DNA of 64,000 nt from positions 775,803 through 839,802 of the forward strand of contig VWZW01002569.1 in NCBI GenBank assembly GCA_013397115.1, in the 5' to 3' direction. Positions 1 to 13,085 of the stretch are shown here, piece after piece (the first letter of the stretch is position 1; every line of letters begins with the position of its first letter). This DNA comes from Edolisoma coerulescens. Its lineage: Eukaryota > Chordata > Aves > Passeriformes > Campephagidae. The translations under genes and the position numbers were made by a program. Below the pieces are notes generated by a model, which did not search any database, was not told where the DNA came from, and saw nothing but the letters and a program-made list of their open reading frames with translations.

Positions 1-1699
1 TGGAAAAAATATCATTCATATTCATTTGTCAGTACTTCTCCCACTCTTTACAGTCAGGCAATGTTAAAATTCAAGTCAAACTTGGTTTTTTTGTCAATGA
101 TATTTATTGCTCCTAAATACTAATATGCAGACAAACCTTTTCTGTTTCTTAATGCTGCTTGCACACATTGCACCACTGTATTTCAGGCTAACCCTTTACA
201 ATTTCTGTGTGAAGAGCTACACTTGGAGAGGAACAGGATCTTCTGTTAGGAAGGAGACAGTAGACGTCTTTTTGATCTTTCAATTTAGTGATTTACATTA
301 TTTTTCTGACATGTTACAACATCAAAGAAAGCCATTCTACAAAAGCCTGACCATCACATTCCAGAGAGTGTGCTTTGCATAATGTATCTCCATTAGGGTT
401 TCCATATAAGTTGACAGTATGACAGTTAAATCTCTTCAAGCATTTCTATCCCCTCACATAATAAAATGTCAAACTTCCTATGCACACTGAAGTAAAACAT
501 GTACAATATGTAACACAAAATCAAGACTTGCACAACCAGAGCATGACAATATTCTATAAACAGGGGTAGTTGGTATCAGACTGAAATCTAGAAATTACAG
601 TCTCCTAGGTATAATGGTTTCATTAAAATGTTCAAACAGTGTCTCCAAAGCTAATTTTCTTTCCAAAGTACCCATGCATAGAAAGTACAGCAATAAGACA
701 TCCCCCTGCTATGCCTTTCTGAATAGCAGATTAACTGCAGAACTAGAATGATGTCAATTTGTTTCAAAATATTGCAGCAAAGCTTTTGAATGGATGAGCA
801 ATTACTAACAGAGGGTGCAATTATAACCGAGTCACAGGGAACGTTTTAATATGGTTCTTCTCCCATGTACAAGGAATAACAGGAAAATGTAATGGAAGAG
901 GAATAATGAGACAGCTGGCTTTGACAGCACCTTGGCAGCCGTCACTAAGAAAGTAAGTGCATTAGTTCAGCGGAGTCCATTCTTCAAGGCATCTCCTAAA
1001 GAAGGGTGAGGAAAAAGCATCTTGTCAGAGAGTAGCCGAAAGCTACCACCAAGAGTGGTAGCATAAGATTTACTTGAATCAAAACAAAATTTAGTTTTTT
1101 ATACTAATTAACACCAGAAGGACAGTCATTTGGGCAGTTTTTACTAGACCATCTTTGCATTTTTTTTTTCCTCCTCTTATCCCAGATCCCCAACTTGGTT
1201 TTTAACTCTTTGAAGATGAAATAAAAATCTCCTTGTGACCTCTCAATTCTGCAAGCTCAGTCAACAATTCACTCTTTTGTTTCTCAATGAAATTTTTACA
1301 AAGTGCTTTTTGCCATTTGTCACATTAAGGTGGCTTAACACTATTTCTGTGCTTAAATAGGTCCTGCCTGGAGACAGCTGGTCTGCCTAGGCAGGCTTGG
1401 GAGGAAGAAAATTAAGTTTCAGATGCAATGGGCTAAATTCTCCTTTCAATTATCCATTGTAACCTTATTACATACAAAATCAATGATACAGTGTGCTCCC
1501 ATGTTTTGCTAGTAGAATCAATATAATTTTCCTTATGGTATTCAAATGCCACAAATATGGCAAATGTTTTTATTAAAGATAGATAACTGCAACAAACCCC
1601 CAAACATAAAGAAGCTTTATCTAGACTACTGCCAAAGTTAATTTTTTGAACAGCATTCTTAAATTGCCAAAAGCTGCAAGAAGCAAAACACTGAGATCA
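1..1699. other. Unannotated AT-rich intron
   Basis: No repeat family, RNA gene or recognisable coding segment was seen. The only open frame of note (about 107-382, +) has no ATG-led domain content. Confidence 0.6.
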
Positions 1700-2170
1700 A
1701 GCTGTGCTATGTCCAGTTCTGGTCTCCTCAGTACAAGAAGAGTATAACAAAGTGTCACTAAGATGACTGAAGGACTGGACCATCTCTTCTGTGAAGCGTG
1801 GCTGAGACACCTGAGACTGTTTAGACAGGAGAAGAGAAGGTGACCATGTTACTGTGTCTAAATACCTGGAGTAAAGGTGAAAAGGGAACAGAGTCAGGCT
1901 CTTTTAAATGGCAAACAACCAAATGGCTCAAACTGAAACACTAGAGGCTCCCTCTGAACACTAGGAAAGACTTCTTACTGTGATATTGACCAATCACAGG
2001 TTGTCGAGGGATGTTGTGGTGTTTCCATCCTTGCTTGTGTCCAAAAGCCATCTGGACATGTTCCTGGGCAACTGACTCTAGATAGCCCTGCTTGAGAAGT
2101 GGCATTGGAGCAGGTGACCTGGCAACATCCCTTCCAACCTTAACTATTCTGTGATTTCGTGATTCTCTGA
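1700..2170 (+). mobile_element. CR1 LINE, 5'-truncated 3' end
   Basis: The sequence follows the avian CR1 3' region from the part resembling tgtccagttctgg...ctcagtacaagaag, through the CTGAGAC/TTTAGACAGGAGAAG segment and the late block around ctggcaacatcccttccaacc (2128-2148). It ends in degenerate short repeats like TTCTGTGATT (2147-2170). It is 5'-truncated, as nearly all CR1 copies are, and diverged, with small deletions. The open frames on the minus strand here are shadows of the repeat. It lies antisense to NALF1. Confidence 0.85.
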
Positions 2171-4723
2171 AATATTCACATACTTGGTATAAAACTTTGT
2201 GGAAAAAAAAAAGTATGAACAAAGATATGCAAAAGCACAAGCTGTTTCTTCAGCACCCTACTTCTACACCTACTAAGTAATACATTCTCTTTGGAATGCT
2301 CCTGTCTAAATAACTCACTCAGGAGAAGGAAGCTATCAGCATACCATATCTGGTAGTATACTTTAGATTTGAAGGGTTTTCTTGTAGGTTTGTGGGGGTT
2401 TTTAACAGGCTTGCAGTATCTACTAACATGAAATGAATCCATTAAAATGTATTCCATCTTTATGATTTTTTTTTTCCAAAGGTACAGATAATTGAATCGG
2501 AATCGTTGATCGGTTCACTGTTCATAAAAGTGCTAATCCCTGTCCACTCAGCTATAATAAACTACAATCATCAGATTTCAGAGCTCCAACACAGCATTCA
2601 GCAGTTCTTTGTCTTGTAAGAAAAGTCGAATAGACCTTTGCTGTCCAAACACTGGGTATCAAAGTTAAGGTTTGTTTGGGCAGAAGTTACAGCATCAGGT
2701 GCACAGTGCTATTGGCATATATGTACATAATGGAAATTGCCCTCTTTATTGCCATCTGGAAGTATGCCTTTCCACTTTCTCACATATATACGTTTCTGGG
2801 CTCTTTATTACTCGTTGGTATTGTTACTGGTACTATCTGTATGAGCAAGAAATATCAATTTACCATTAAACCTATAGTTCTTAATACTATCATGATATCT
2901 AGGAGCACAAGAGAGACAGACCATGACTCTGTTGTGCTACAGCTTCTAGAACTGTAGGACTAAAATTGGGTGACTCCCCTAAAAAGGTTTAGAAATCTTT
3001 CTGTTTCTTTCTCCTTTCATGCTGTAATTCATACCTACTTTTCACTTCATAGAATAAGAAATATATTCGCAAAGTGTGCATAACAATTGAGGAAATCTAG
3101 AGGCAGAATTAAAGCACAAGCATTTTCTTTCCTATCTCATCAGCAACCACTTACCTTTTCCCATTTTTATGCTGCATACATCCCAGAGCAATCCAAACAG
3201 GAAATTAGGTCTTCTGGCTTCCTCCACCATTTTTCAGAAGAGTCTGTGCACGAGAAGATAGCCTACTTCCTAGACTATATTAACACATGATAATTATATT
3301 TTCAAAGCAAAAAGGAGCACATGTCCTTTGTAGTCTTTGATGGTAACTTTAAATTGCACTCATTGCTTTACAGCAAGTATCTCACTCTAATGAAAAATAA
3401 AGTTATAATGCTGAATAATTGTTCCCTGCCTTCCAACTTCAAAGTGCTTTGTAAATATGACCTAATTCATCAAAATTTTCCGTACTCAGGGGAATTGGGT
3501 ACACAACAAGCAGAGATAGGAAAAGCAAAGGCAGACAGGGCTAATGGTCGAATCCTGTAATTTTTGCCCAAGCATGTCCTTGCTCAGGATTTTCCTTAAA
3601 CAACAAAGGAATCTAAGAAAGGAGGTAAATTTTTTCTAAATCACAAATTGTAGCTAAAAGTGCAGTGCAACTGTCATTGATTTGTTTGGTGTTTGGCAAA
3701 AACGTGTTCAGAAATCTCCAAAACTCTGCACAAAACCCTAGGATAAGGGCGTTGTGCCAGGCCCCCAGAATCTGCATGAAGCAGATATAAATTCCTTCCT
3801 CCACATCATAAAGCAAATAAGCTTCTTACAGACTTCTACCACCAGTTTTGGCTTGCTTTCGTCTTCCTATAAGATTTGGCTAGTTGGCTCACATTGTATA
3901 TGGACCTCTTATGGAATCCATTCAACTTTTCCCCAAAAAGCTTCCCATCCTGCAAGCACAGAACACTTCTCCCTTGCAATCACTGCAGCCTGCAAATACA
4001 GGACTACAGTGGATCTGTGGCTTTGAATCCAAGCACATCCATCTAAAGGAAATAGTATTGTTCCTGAAGGTATAACCACACTGGTTATAACTTCCACAGA
4101 GGAAGCATAATTTCCATTAATTGTTCATCTCCATCTATAACATTATATGATCAGTGAAAACATGAATGAAAATATCAAATGTTTCAATAGACGAATTCTG
4201 AAGTCAAAGATGAATCATATTTGGTGTCAGCAGTATTTCTTTGTCTCTTTTTCTAAACCTTAGTCAAGGCACAACAAAAAATGCATGGTTTTAAGCTATT
4301 TAAATAGTGGAAGCATATAATAAACTAATATGAATAGATGTTTTATAATGACACATAAATGTTAAGATACCTATATATACACTATACTAATATTTACATA
4401 CATAAAATATAAAAAAATACTGGATCAATATGAAACAAATCATAGGGAAAGGAGTATTGCTGATATTGATAACTGTACACACCATACATAACTGCTCAGA
4501 TAAAGCATCTACTTGTCATTAGACAGTTATGTAACTAATTGGAGAACATTACCTAGGCTTTCAAAATTGATAGGGTTATTTAAATTATGTTAAAAACTAA
4601 AATAAACTCTGCACAGTTTACGTTTAAAACAGCCAAGAGACATCTTATTTGACAACAAAATCTTGTTTATCTGCTTTTGATACTTTTTTTTCCTACTATT
4701 CCTGTTAGTTATGGCTACTATTG

Positions 4724-4860
4724 AAATAAGGAAGGAAGGAGAGGAAGAAAGAAAGCAAAAAAGCAAGCAAAGTAAGGAAGCAAGAAAAGCAAAAACCCAA
4801 GAAAGTAAGAAAGTAAGAAAGCAAGTGCAAGCAAACAGGAAAGAAAGAGAGAGAAAGAGA
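4724..4860 (+). repeat. Purine-rich (GAAG/GAAA)n simple repeat
   Basis: About 137 bases consist almost only of G and A, with occasional C and T, in imperfect 4-bp units such as GAAG, GAAA, AAGC and AAGT. The right end abuts an undetermined base (N, 4861), which suggests the repeat length was not fully resolved in the assembly. Homopurine tracts of this size can form triplex DNA. Confidence 0.9.
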
Positions 4861-4861
4861 N
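4861..4861. other. Unresolved base (N)
   Basis: A single N follows the purine-rich repeat directly. It may stand for a collapsed or unresolved part of that repeat rather than one base. Confidence 0.95.
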
Positions 4862-7800
4862 CCTCATTTATCTCTTTTCTATGCTAAATGCTGAGTGTCT
4901 TCATAACAGTTGGAGATAATATGGCATTACCTAACTCAGAGGAATTGTCCCACAGTGTGCCAGGAGGAGCTAAGCTAACAAATAGCTGGAAATATGAAGG
5001 AAAATGAATGGGAAAAAATGCATCCAGCTTTGAACAGGAATTATCTAAACTAAAGCACCCATTGGGTGGGATGTTCTCACCTCTTAAATTGGATTAATGA
5101 CTATGACCATAAACAAAGCCATTGTGTTTTATTCTAATCCAACCCGAAAGCATGTATTAGTACTGTAAAGCACTTTTAAAATGAATGTTTGGCCACTAGA
5201 CCTCTGGCATCTTTTGCATATAACACCACACATTCCAGGCACTTTCACAAATGCTTTTGCCATTTCATGCTGATACAACACTTGAGCATTTCCGTGAACA
5301 GGTTCATTGGCCAAGAAGAAATGAAACTGTGCTTTCATTTACCAAACTATGCATGGGGTGGGAGATAAACCAGTGCAGAAGATGCTAGAATAAGTGTTAG
5401 AAGGCATTCAAGGTGCTTCTCCTTCCAGGGAACTAGATAAACAGCAGTATTGTGCTTATAATAATGTGATCTCTCTGTTAGTTTCAAAAATGCTATATTT
5501 TACTCTGCTTGTAGTTCATTTTATGTGCTTAATGAGCTCAGATGTAAGTAGATCAATAGAACATACTGTGTAAGTAAATCAGTAGTAGTTAAAAGGTCAA
5601 AGTTTGGATCTAATCAGAAAAAAAGCCCACACCACTCTTTAAAATGGCCATATGGTAGTATATGTATCTACTGTATGTGTCTGTCTATACTGCCAGCTTC
5701 CCTGGAGCTGGGAAGACCCACATGTCACCTGAATCATCCCATTAAACTCTTCATATTGTGCAGGGAAAGAAGCAGGTTTATAAAAGCTGTAGGATAATGT
5801 CACTGTTCTGCAGTTTCCACTTAGAATTCAGAACAAGAAACAAATGCCTGATCTGTTAATTCAGATCAATTTCAAGCACACCACATTTGGTAGCATGGAT
5901 TCAACAGCAATCCTCAGCCAGCAGTACTTCGAAGTGCGACCACCAGCAGAAGTGAGATACTCTCCCCAGTTCTCTGTATCACCAAAATGTGATCATCTTC
6001 TTCTGGATCTGCTCTAGCTGGTAAGAGGGAAGAATGCAGTGAGGGCTCTGTGGTGCTTCACACTGCCTGGCTACATGGATTGCTCACCACCGGGCTCAGG
6101 GAGAAGTGGGAGAGAGCTACTGCCATCACAGTATGTGGACATAGGAGATGGAGCCTTAGTGCCTGAGATGTGTGAGAGAGGAATCACCACTCAGTTCCTG
6201 CCACACATGAGGCTAAGGAGCACACTGTCCTAAAATACCCCTTTCACAGGCAGTAACTTTCTTGAACAAAATTATGCCTAAATTAGCAGCCACCTATTTA
6301 TTAGTAATAGAGTTAGGAATGAGACAAGAAAGCTCCAAAGTTTATTCTATAAAATAGAATATAAAGACATATCCACAAAAAAAAAAAGAACCAAACCAAA
6401 ATAAAACCATTTCACATAATTGAGTCCTGCTATCATTTGGTGGTCGTTTGGGTTTGGCTGGAGGGAGCATGTGCTTGGTTTTTATTTAATGTACAAATTT
6501 ATCTCAGTTGTAATGTTGTCATGATGTTTTTTACAGAGGAAATCAATCTAAACAGCTTACTTATTTGGTTTTCTTGTTCCTGTTGAAATGGAAACCTGAG
6601 CATGCCAATGCTGTGCTAATACGTGTAAACCATAAAATTACCCTGGCTGGGGACTACAGCTTGAACTAACTGAAACAGACAGCAGGCTGCTTTCATTACC
6701 CACCCTAAGTGAGACTAGAATACTGAGAAGCAAGAATAAAAAGTGAAAAGTAAATTAGGAACTGATTTTATAAATTCCTGAAAACAGCTTGGTATTCATA
6801 TATAAACAACAATCACATACAAAATACTTTCCTAAACAAAGGTTTGCAGAAGCAGCAGATTTCAAAGAATATTAACAAAAGAGAGAACTCTAAGGTGTAT
6901 CCAATTACTGCAGTCTAGATCATGTATATTTAAATATTGCTACTGTTTACCTTACTGTGTTTTTTCCCCTTTTTCAATGTTTGACATACTGATGATATAC
7001 ATTTTTTACACTGAATCCAAATTTTTGGGAAATGATCTATGACTCTAATATGCATTATGCCAAGAACATACTAAATTTTATTTAATTGTTCTTAATAAAA
7101 TCAAACAAGGTCATCAGAAAGTAAAGGAAAGAGGATAATAAGAGAATAATCTATCCAAAATGATCCAATCAATTAGTATTCATCAATCACACAGTTGGGA
7201 GCAAATTTGTACTATTTGGCTCAGGGTAAAATCCGCTTAAGCACTATTCACATGCTTAGTAGAACCCATGCTCACAAGCTTTGTTGCACCAATGTTTAGA
7301 GACAAAAAACTGAACCAGGGTATTTGTCTTCCCTATTCCTACAGAATTCCTTCAAAAGATTAACTAGTTGCCAAAAGCTATGTCTAATTATGGAATTCGA
7401 TACTAAAGCAAATCTAGCTTTGAAATACTTTGTCAGACCAAAACCATCAGAGATTCATGATGCAAACCATTGATCATGTGGAAACACCAGCTGCTGATTC
7501 AAAATAGTTCAAAGTAGGGCTTTTTTGGGGAAGTAGCTTTACACTGGCAAGCTTGAGACTGCTCAAATACTGTCTGTCCACTGCTGGCCAGCAAAAAGCA
7601 GCATAAAAGTGAGAGGTCAACATAAACTCTGTGTATGTGTTCTGTCTAATTTGCCAGAAATATAATTGTGTGTCCATTCCTCATCCAGATGAAATCAGCA
7701 CTCCTAGGTCACCCAGGGGCACACAGATCAGGTATTAACAATAGTGGAATGAAAGCCTAATTACATTTACTGTAAAATGGGTATATTAATAATTCTCACC

Positions 7801-7991
7801 ACAGCCAGACTATAGCGAGAATTAATTCAAATCCCTGTAAATCCCAGAGGCCCTTTATCTCATTCTGTTGTGGAAAATTCAACAAAGTAGTAATATTCCA
7901 CAACTTACTTTTTTCTATTTTGAAATTTTCTTGATGATATATATCCATATTATTGTTCACACTACATAGGCAAAAGATAACAGTAAAAACT

Positions 7992-8262
7992 TGTCACTGT
8001 GGTACCGCTAGCCGCGTGCAAGAACAGGCTGAGTCAGGTGAGGCGGAATTCTGATTCTATTATTTAATTCTAAAACTTATATAGACTTTTGAAAGTTCCT
8101 TCAGGTTGGGTCAATTCAGAACCTCCCCCTAGGCTGATAGGCCAGGTTGAACTGTCCATCATTGCAGAGACAGTTTCAATAACATCCAAACCTTATCTTT
8201 GTTTATAAAACACAGGGAGAAGAAGAGAAAAATTCTCACGGGAAAGAGTCTGTGCTGTCACA
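7992..8262 (-). mobile_element. Solo LTR of an endogenous retrovirus (271 bp)
   Basis: Read on the minus strand the element begins TGTGACAGCAC and ends CACAGTGACA, giving the TG...CA termini of an LTR. It is flanked by an imperfect 6-bp target-site duplication: AAAACT (7986-7991) and GAAACT (8263-8268). Inside, in the same orientation, are a TATATAAG box (8083-8076) and an ATTAAA polyadenylation hexamer (8068-8063). No gag, pol or env sequence adjoins it, so it looks like a recombined solo LTR. The family is not identified; a 6-bp duplication would fit a class II (ERVK-like) element, but this is an inference. It is in the sense direction relative to NALF1. Confidence 0.7.
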
Positions 8263-11200
8263 GAAACTGAACTACAAAATCCTAAATAATATACCTCATT
8301 TTGATATCTTCGTTATCTGAACCACAGTTCAAAATGTTTTCTTATCCAAATGGCTTAATAGAGAGGGATTCTTTGTCAAATTTCAAAGCTTGCTTCAGCA
8401 GGAACAAAAATGATCTACTAGACAATCTGTGAAACATTGGAGACTTAACTCAGTCCACGAAGTGATTGGAAAATTGTAAATAAGTTATTAATGAAAGCAA
8501 AAATTCTTTACTGGAAATTATTGGCAAGGAAAAATGCAGACTTTCTTTCCATATTTGGAAGATAAATAAATTGACAGCAACAGTTATCCTGTTTTGTCCA
8601 GGCATCTTTGCAGGAGGATGAGCTACTCAACCCAACATCAGAAGCTGAAAGCTAATGACTTGATGCGACTGCCATTTTCCCATTTCCCTTCCATCCCATT
8701 ACATGAAACTATCCGGTGAATATTACGTTAAGTCGACTCATGTCTTTGTAAGTGCAAGATGGCAGAATCTCTTCAAGAACTGCCTTCCCTTTCTGCATCA
8801 TAATAAGAACCACAACATCAAAGCTCCACCCTTCATTTCAAGTGTAGAGCTGCCTGAAGTCAAACCTCCATTTGTTTCCAAGGTAACAAAGAGAAACTCA
8901 ACTCCAGCCTGTTTCTGGCTTTATAAGTAAAAATTAACCAAGTGATAGATATATGTGGCTTGCTTTAACTGAATATTTGTCAAAAGTTAATGATTGTACC
9001 AAGTAAAATGGAAAAAAATTAAATATATTTAAAATAACGATAAACATTTGGAATAAATAATATCAATGAAAGATTAAAAATGCTAAGACATATTTACATT
9101 CACAGCTCTACCTCTGTAGAAAGAATACATAATTAAATGATCCAATTTAGAAATTGCATTGTCTTTTCTTAATCTTTAGGATAAATATGAGTTCTGCTTT
9201 AACAGCTTGTGTGTAACAAATGTATTGGACTCACTGGCAATTTCAAAATACCTTATTATGCATTTTGCAGTATAAAGTTTGGAAAAGCATGCTACTAATT
9301 ATTGTTCCACATTTAAAAGCTTTTTCAAGAATAGAGCATTTTGCGACTTGCAGACAGACCTGTGATTTCAACTTGGAGGGATGCAAGAAGCTGATCAGGG
9401 TCAGAATAGAAGCACAGACCTTGCTGCAGCCCTTGGGACCGAAGCATTTTCTGTGGAACTGACAACTGCAAGTTACAGTCTAGGGAAATTGCAATATATC
9501 CCCACACAGAAGTCAGAGGAATAAATATGATTGCAAATTTTTCATTATAATTTTGCCATAATTCTGATCTCCATCTTTAACCTTTCCCACCTAATGCTAC
9601 TTGACAGATTTTATTTGAAGCTTAACATAGGTACCAGCAACTCATATACAGCATGGCAAATTTCCCAGTTAGCCTACTCCTGATGGTATTTTTTAAAAGA
9701 ACTTTCTCTGGTGGATCAATGGGTCACATATTTCAAATCCATTTCAGTGTCTTCTCCCACACAGATTCAGGCAATTTGATTTTTTTTTTCCTGAGAGAAA
9801 GCACAAAGAAATGCAAACCTCCAAGTTACTTTTGATTCTTTCCTTGAACTTTTGCTTCCTACTTTCACTGTATTTTTTGTCTGAACTACTTCAGCCACAG
9901 AAGTGGAAAATAAGTAACTAAAACCAATTTTAATCAAATAAACCAGAATTCTCCTCCTAACTTCACTCATCATTTGGGTAACTCCAGCAAACAACTTATT
10001 TGCATATACAACCCATGTGCCTGTTTGTATGTGAAGACTGAGCTATACAAATCTACTCATATTTAAAGACACATAACGAGAAATCTAGTCTGAACAGTCA
10101 CAGACCAAATAAATAAGATATAGATGCCAAGCTGCATTAAGTAGAATGGGCTTCTGAAGAGAAACATTAAAAAAACCCCACTTACTCAACTACTTCTTTT
10201 TCTCATTTGAGTATTCTTCTCTCAAATCTCCTTTATCTTCAGCTATTATTTCCTTGCCCTTCCTCAGAATTAAAAGGACTAATAAAGATCTTATACTCAA
10301 GAGTATATCTAAAACTGATTGATTTGACTTTTGACAGGGATCTTTGGTCAAAGAAAACACCCTGAAAATTGACCCTAGAGGACTCTGCTTGAAAACTTCA
10401 GCTGCACCTCGAAGAAAATTACTTCCTTTAAATTCCTGCTGCATCGTAAGTAAAGGTGGCTTAAAAAAAATTACAACAAACAAATTTAATCAAAAAGCTC
10501 CGACAGAGAAAAAATTTGCCTTCTAGGACTGCTTAGCCAAACAAACATGTCTACTAAACATTTCTGTGCCATTTCATCTCCTTCCAACCTCAGATATGAT
10601 GTGTCTGAATACCTGAAAATATTTTTTGTTAGAAAAACTGTTGAACACAGAACAAAACAAAAGTTGAGAAATAGAAATTTCCTTTTTTCCTTGCCCTTTT
10701 TAATTTACATATATACTCAGTTTTCACGAAATGCATGTTATCATCAGAATAAGAAGGCATTAAGCTATGGTGAAGCAGTTTACCTTAAACACTTCATTGT
10801 GCAGAAAAAGACGCACTCTTATCGGCAGGGCACGCAATTTCCTTATGTGAGGTGAAGAAATCTGAACACAACACGTCTTTATCAGCTCATTTGGAGGCCC
10901 CACCCCAGCTTGACTTCAAACAGACTTATCTGAAAGGATATCGTGCATGTCTGCATGTCTTTGTTCCTTCCTGAATTATCAAGGCATAATCTGTTTCTGT
11001 AGACTTTTGGTACTTGCAAAGGAAAGCCAAAGTAAAATTAAAATAGTAGTTCCAAGTATCATCACACTTGGGGAGCTTGCTGGCTCTCTGGGGGGCCCAT
11101 GGGCACTGGACTGTGGTAGCACAAAATTCCTTTTCAGTCAAAATCCAGGGTGAGAAGCAGAGAAGTTCAACTCCATCCACCAAGGATCCTGAAATGACAA

Positions 11201-11826
11201 AGAGGGACCCACACTCCCAGAAGGACTGTTGTTTCCTGACTGCCTGCAGATCCCAGTGTAAGAAACTAAGCCCATTGTTATCCATAAGAGAACACTCCGT
11301 TATCTTCTTCCTGATTTAACTCACAGAAGTCAAGAAGGATTTTTTACAAGGTGATTATATATATATAAAATGCAGACAGAGGGAAAAACAAATATAACAT
11401 ATGTGTTTTCAAATATTTTACAAATAATGTTCCCCTTCTGTGTTATTTACTACAACACTTCCTCCCTGTCCCATCTTTAGCTAAACAGGAGGTGGAACAA
11501 AAAAAGGGGGGAATGTTGGCCTACTGATCAAAAAAATCACTCTCTGTTGGCACAGGTGTCTCACGTTTATTGGTTTTTTTTCCTGGCTAGACAGTATAAA
11601 CCAGTAATTTTACAACTGGGGATTTCAAATATAATTTTGTTTACTTGTTCTTCCTGAGATGATTTATCTTTCTGCTTTCTATTTTGAATGCATTTTATCT
11701 CTATATCTTCCACAGCTGATATAGCTCCACAGGTATTTCCCACTTCCAGGCAAAGGCTGCTTAAATGCATTTTGTAAGCCTGTGTTATATACAGCTTCAG
11801 TTGTCAATAGAGAATGCATATCAGAA

Positions 11827-11897
11827 GGTTAAATAATTAAATAATAATTTATAATAATTATATAATTTATTATAATAATAAATAATTAAATAATTTT
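11827..11897 (+). repeat. AT-only low-complexity tract
   Basis: About 70 bases contain essentially only A and T, built from imperfect AATAATT and AAATAATT units. No function is evident. Confidence 0.8.
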
Positions 11898-13026
11898 TCA
11901 AACAGTTCTAAGTGAAAGCTCTGAATTTCTAACTTGTAAAATAGTATCTCTCTAAATAAGAGAAATAAGAATTTCTGTGGTTTTATGGAACTGATGAGGA
12001 CAGTTTTAGAGCAAAGCCTGAGTTCAACTTTCCAGACTGGAAGGGGAATTGAAGCATTTTAGTCAAAGCATCCATAAATTAGAGAATTTAATTTTTGCTA
12101 TAGAATAAGCTTCCTGTCAACTTAAAAACAAATCTTCCATTTAAATGACTGATTACACTTGTTTTAAAAGTGCCATTCCAAATATTAGCAGGGTATATTA
12201 AAAATGTTCAAGTCAAGAATTTCTCTCTAAGAAATTCAGCAGAAAGCTATTTCATCATAACTACTGGATTACTTTCTTTGAAATAAGCACAGGGTTAATT
12301 ATGTAAATATACTTGTGTAAAAATGATAAGGGATCAGAGATAAGCCTGAGACCTTTAAAATATACATATTGCCACTTTTGTTCTGTAAACATTAAAACAT
12401 TTTGGGCTGGCATTAATATAACATGTTCTCCATTCCATATGAACTTTCAAACTGCAGTTTTTTCTTAAAAATAGCATTTGGAATGTGTAGAAGGTTAATG
12501 TCACTCATGTTTATACTGCACAACCAAAGTATCAACCATGCCTGCCCCAAAAACAAGAGGGGCACACGTACACTGCTTTCAGTACTCAAATTGTCTCTAC
12601 CCAGCACTATGGTATCCACAAGATGTGTATACACCTCAAATGGGAAATACAGGTGAACTAAGCAAATATTTGTGTTTTGACATATGGACTTCCTTGTGGG
12701 AAGAACTTTCATTAGACCAGATTGCTCTCAGGTCAATTAATATCAATAAATCGACTTATTAGATTTATACTGAGAGATAGAGAGATGGAATTGTATTGAT
12801 ATTAACTGTACAACCATTTCAGTACTCAGTACATCCCTAGGATTGTGGCCTGATGCCCTAATTTAAGAAAGTACCAAGAGGGACCTGCTTCAAACTCCCC
12901 TGTAAGGTCATATATTTCAATATAAAATGGAAAGATTTTTACATTAGTTTTGCAGCAGGGATAAGCTCAGTTCAGTCACATACTATATAAATTGCTCACA
13001 AATACTCACCTGAAGCTATGATTTGG

Positions 13027-13085
13027 CAGGGGTGAGGAGGTAGGTAGAAGGAGGGGAAGTAGGAAGAAGAGAACAGGGATCTGCT
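13027..13085 (+). repeat. Purine-rich (GGA/GAA)n tract
   Basis: This short G/A-rich stretch has units such as GGTGAGGAGG, GGAGGGGAAG and GAAGAAGAG. It is low complexity and has no coding meaning. Confidence 0.65.

Larger units (their letters stand above)
2171..7991. other. Unannotated intron between CR1 and the solo LTR
   Basis: Apart from the purine repeat at 4724-4860, this stretch is AT-rich single-copy-looking DNA. A slightly less AT-rich part at about 5690-6240 carries short open frames with no recognised similarity. Confidence 0.6.
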
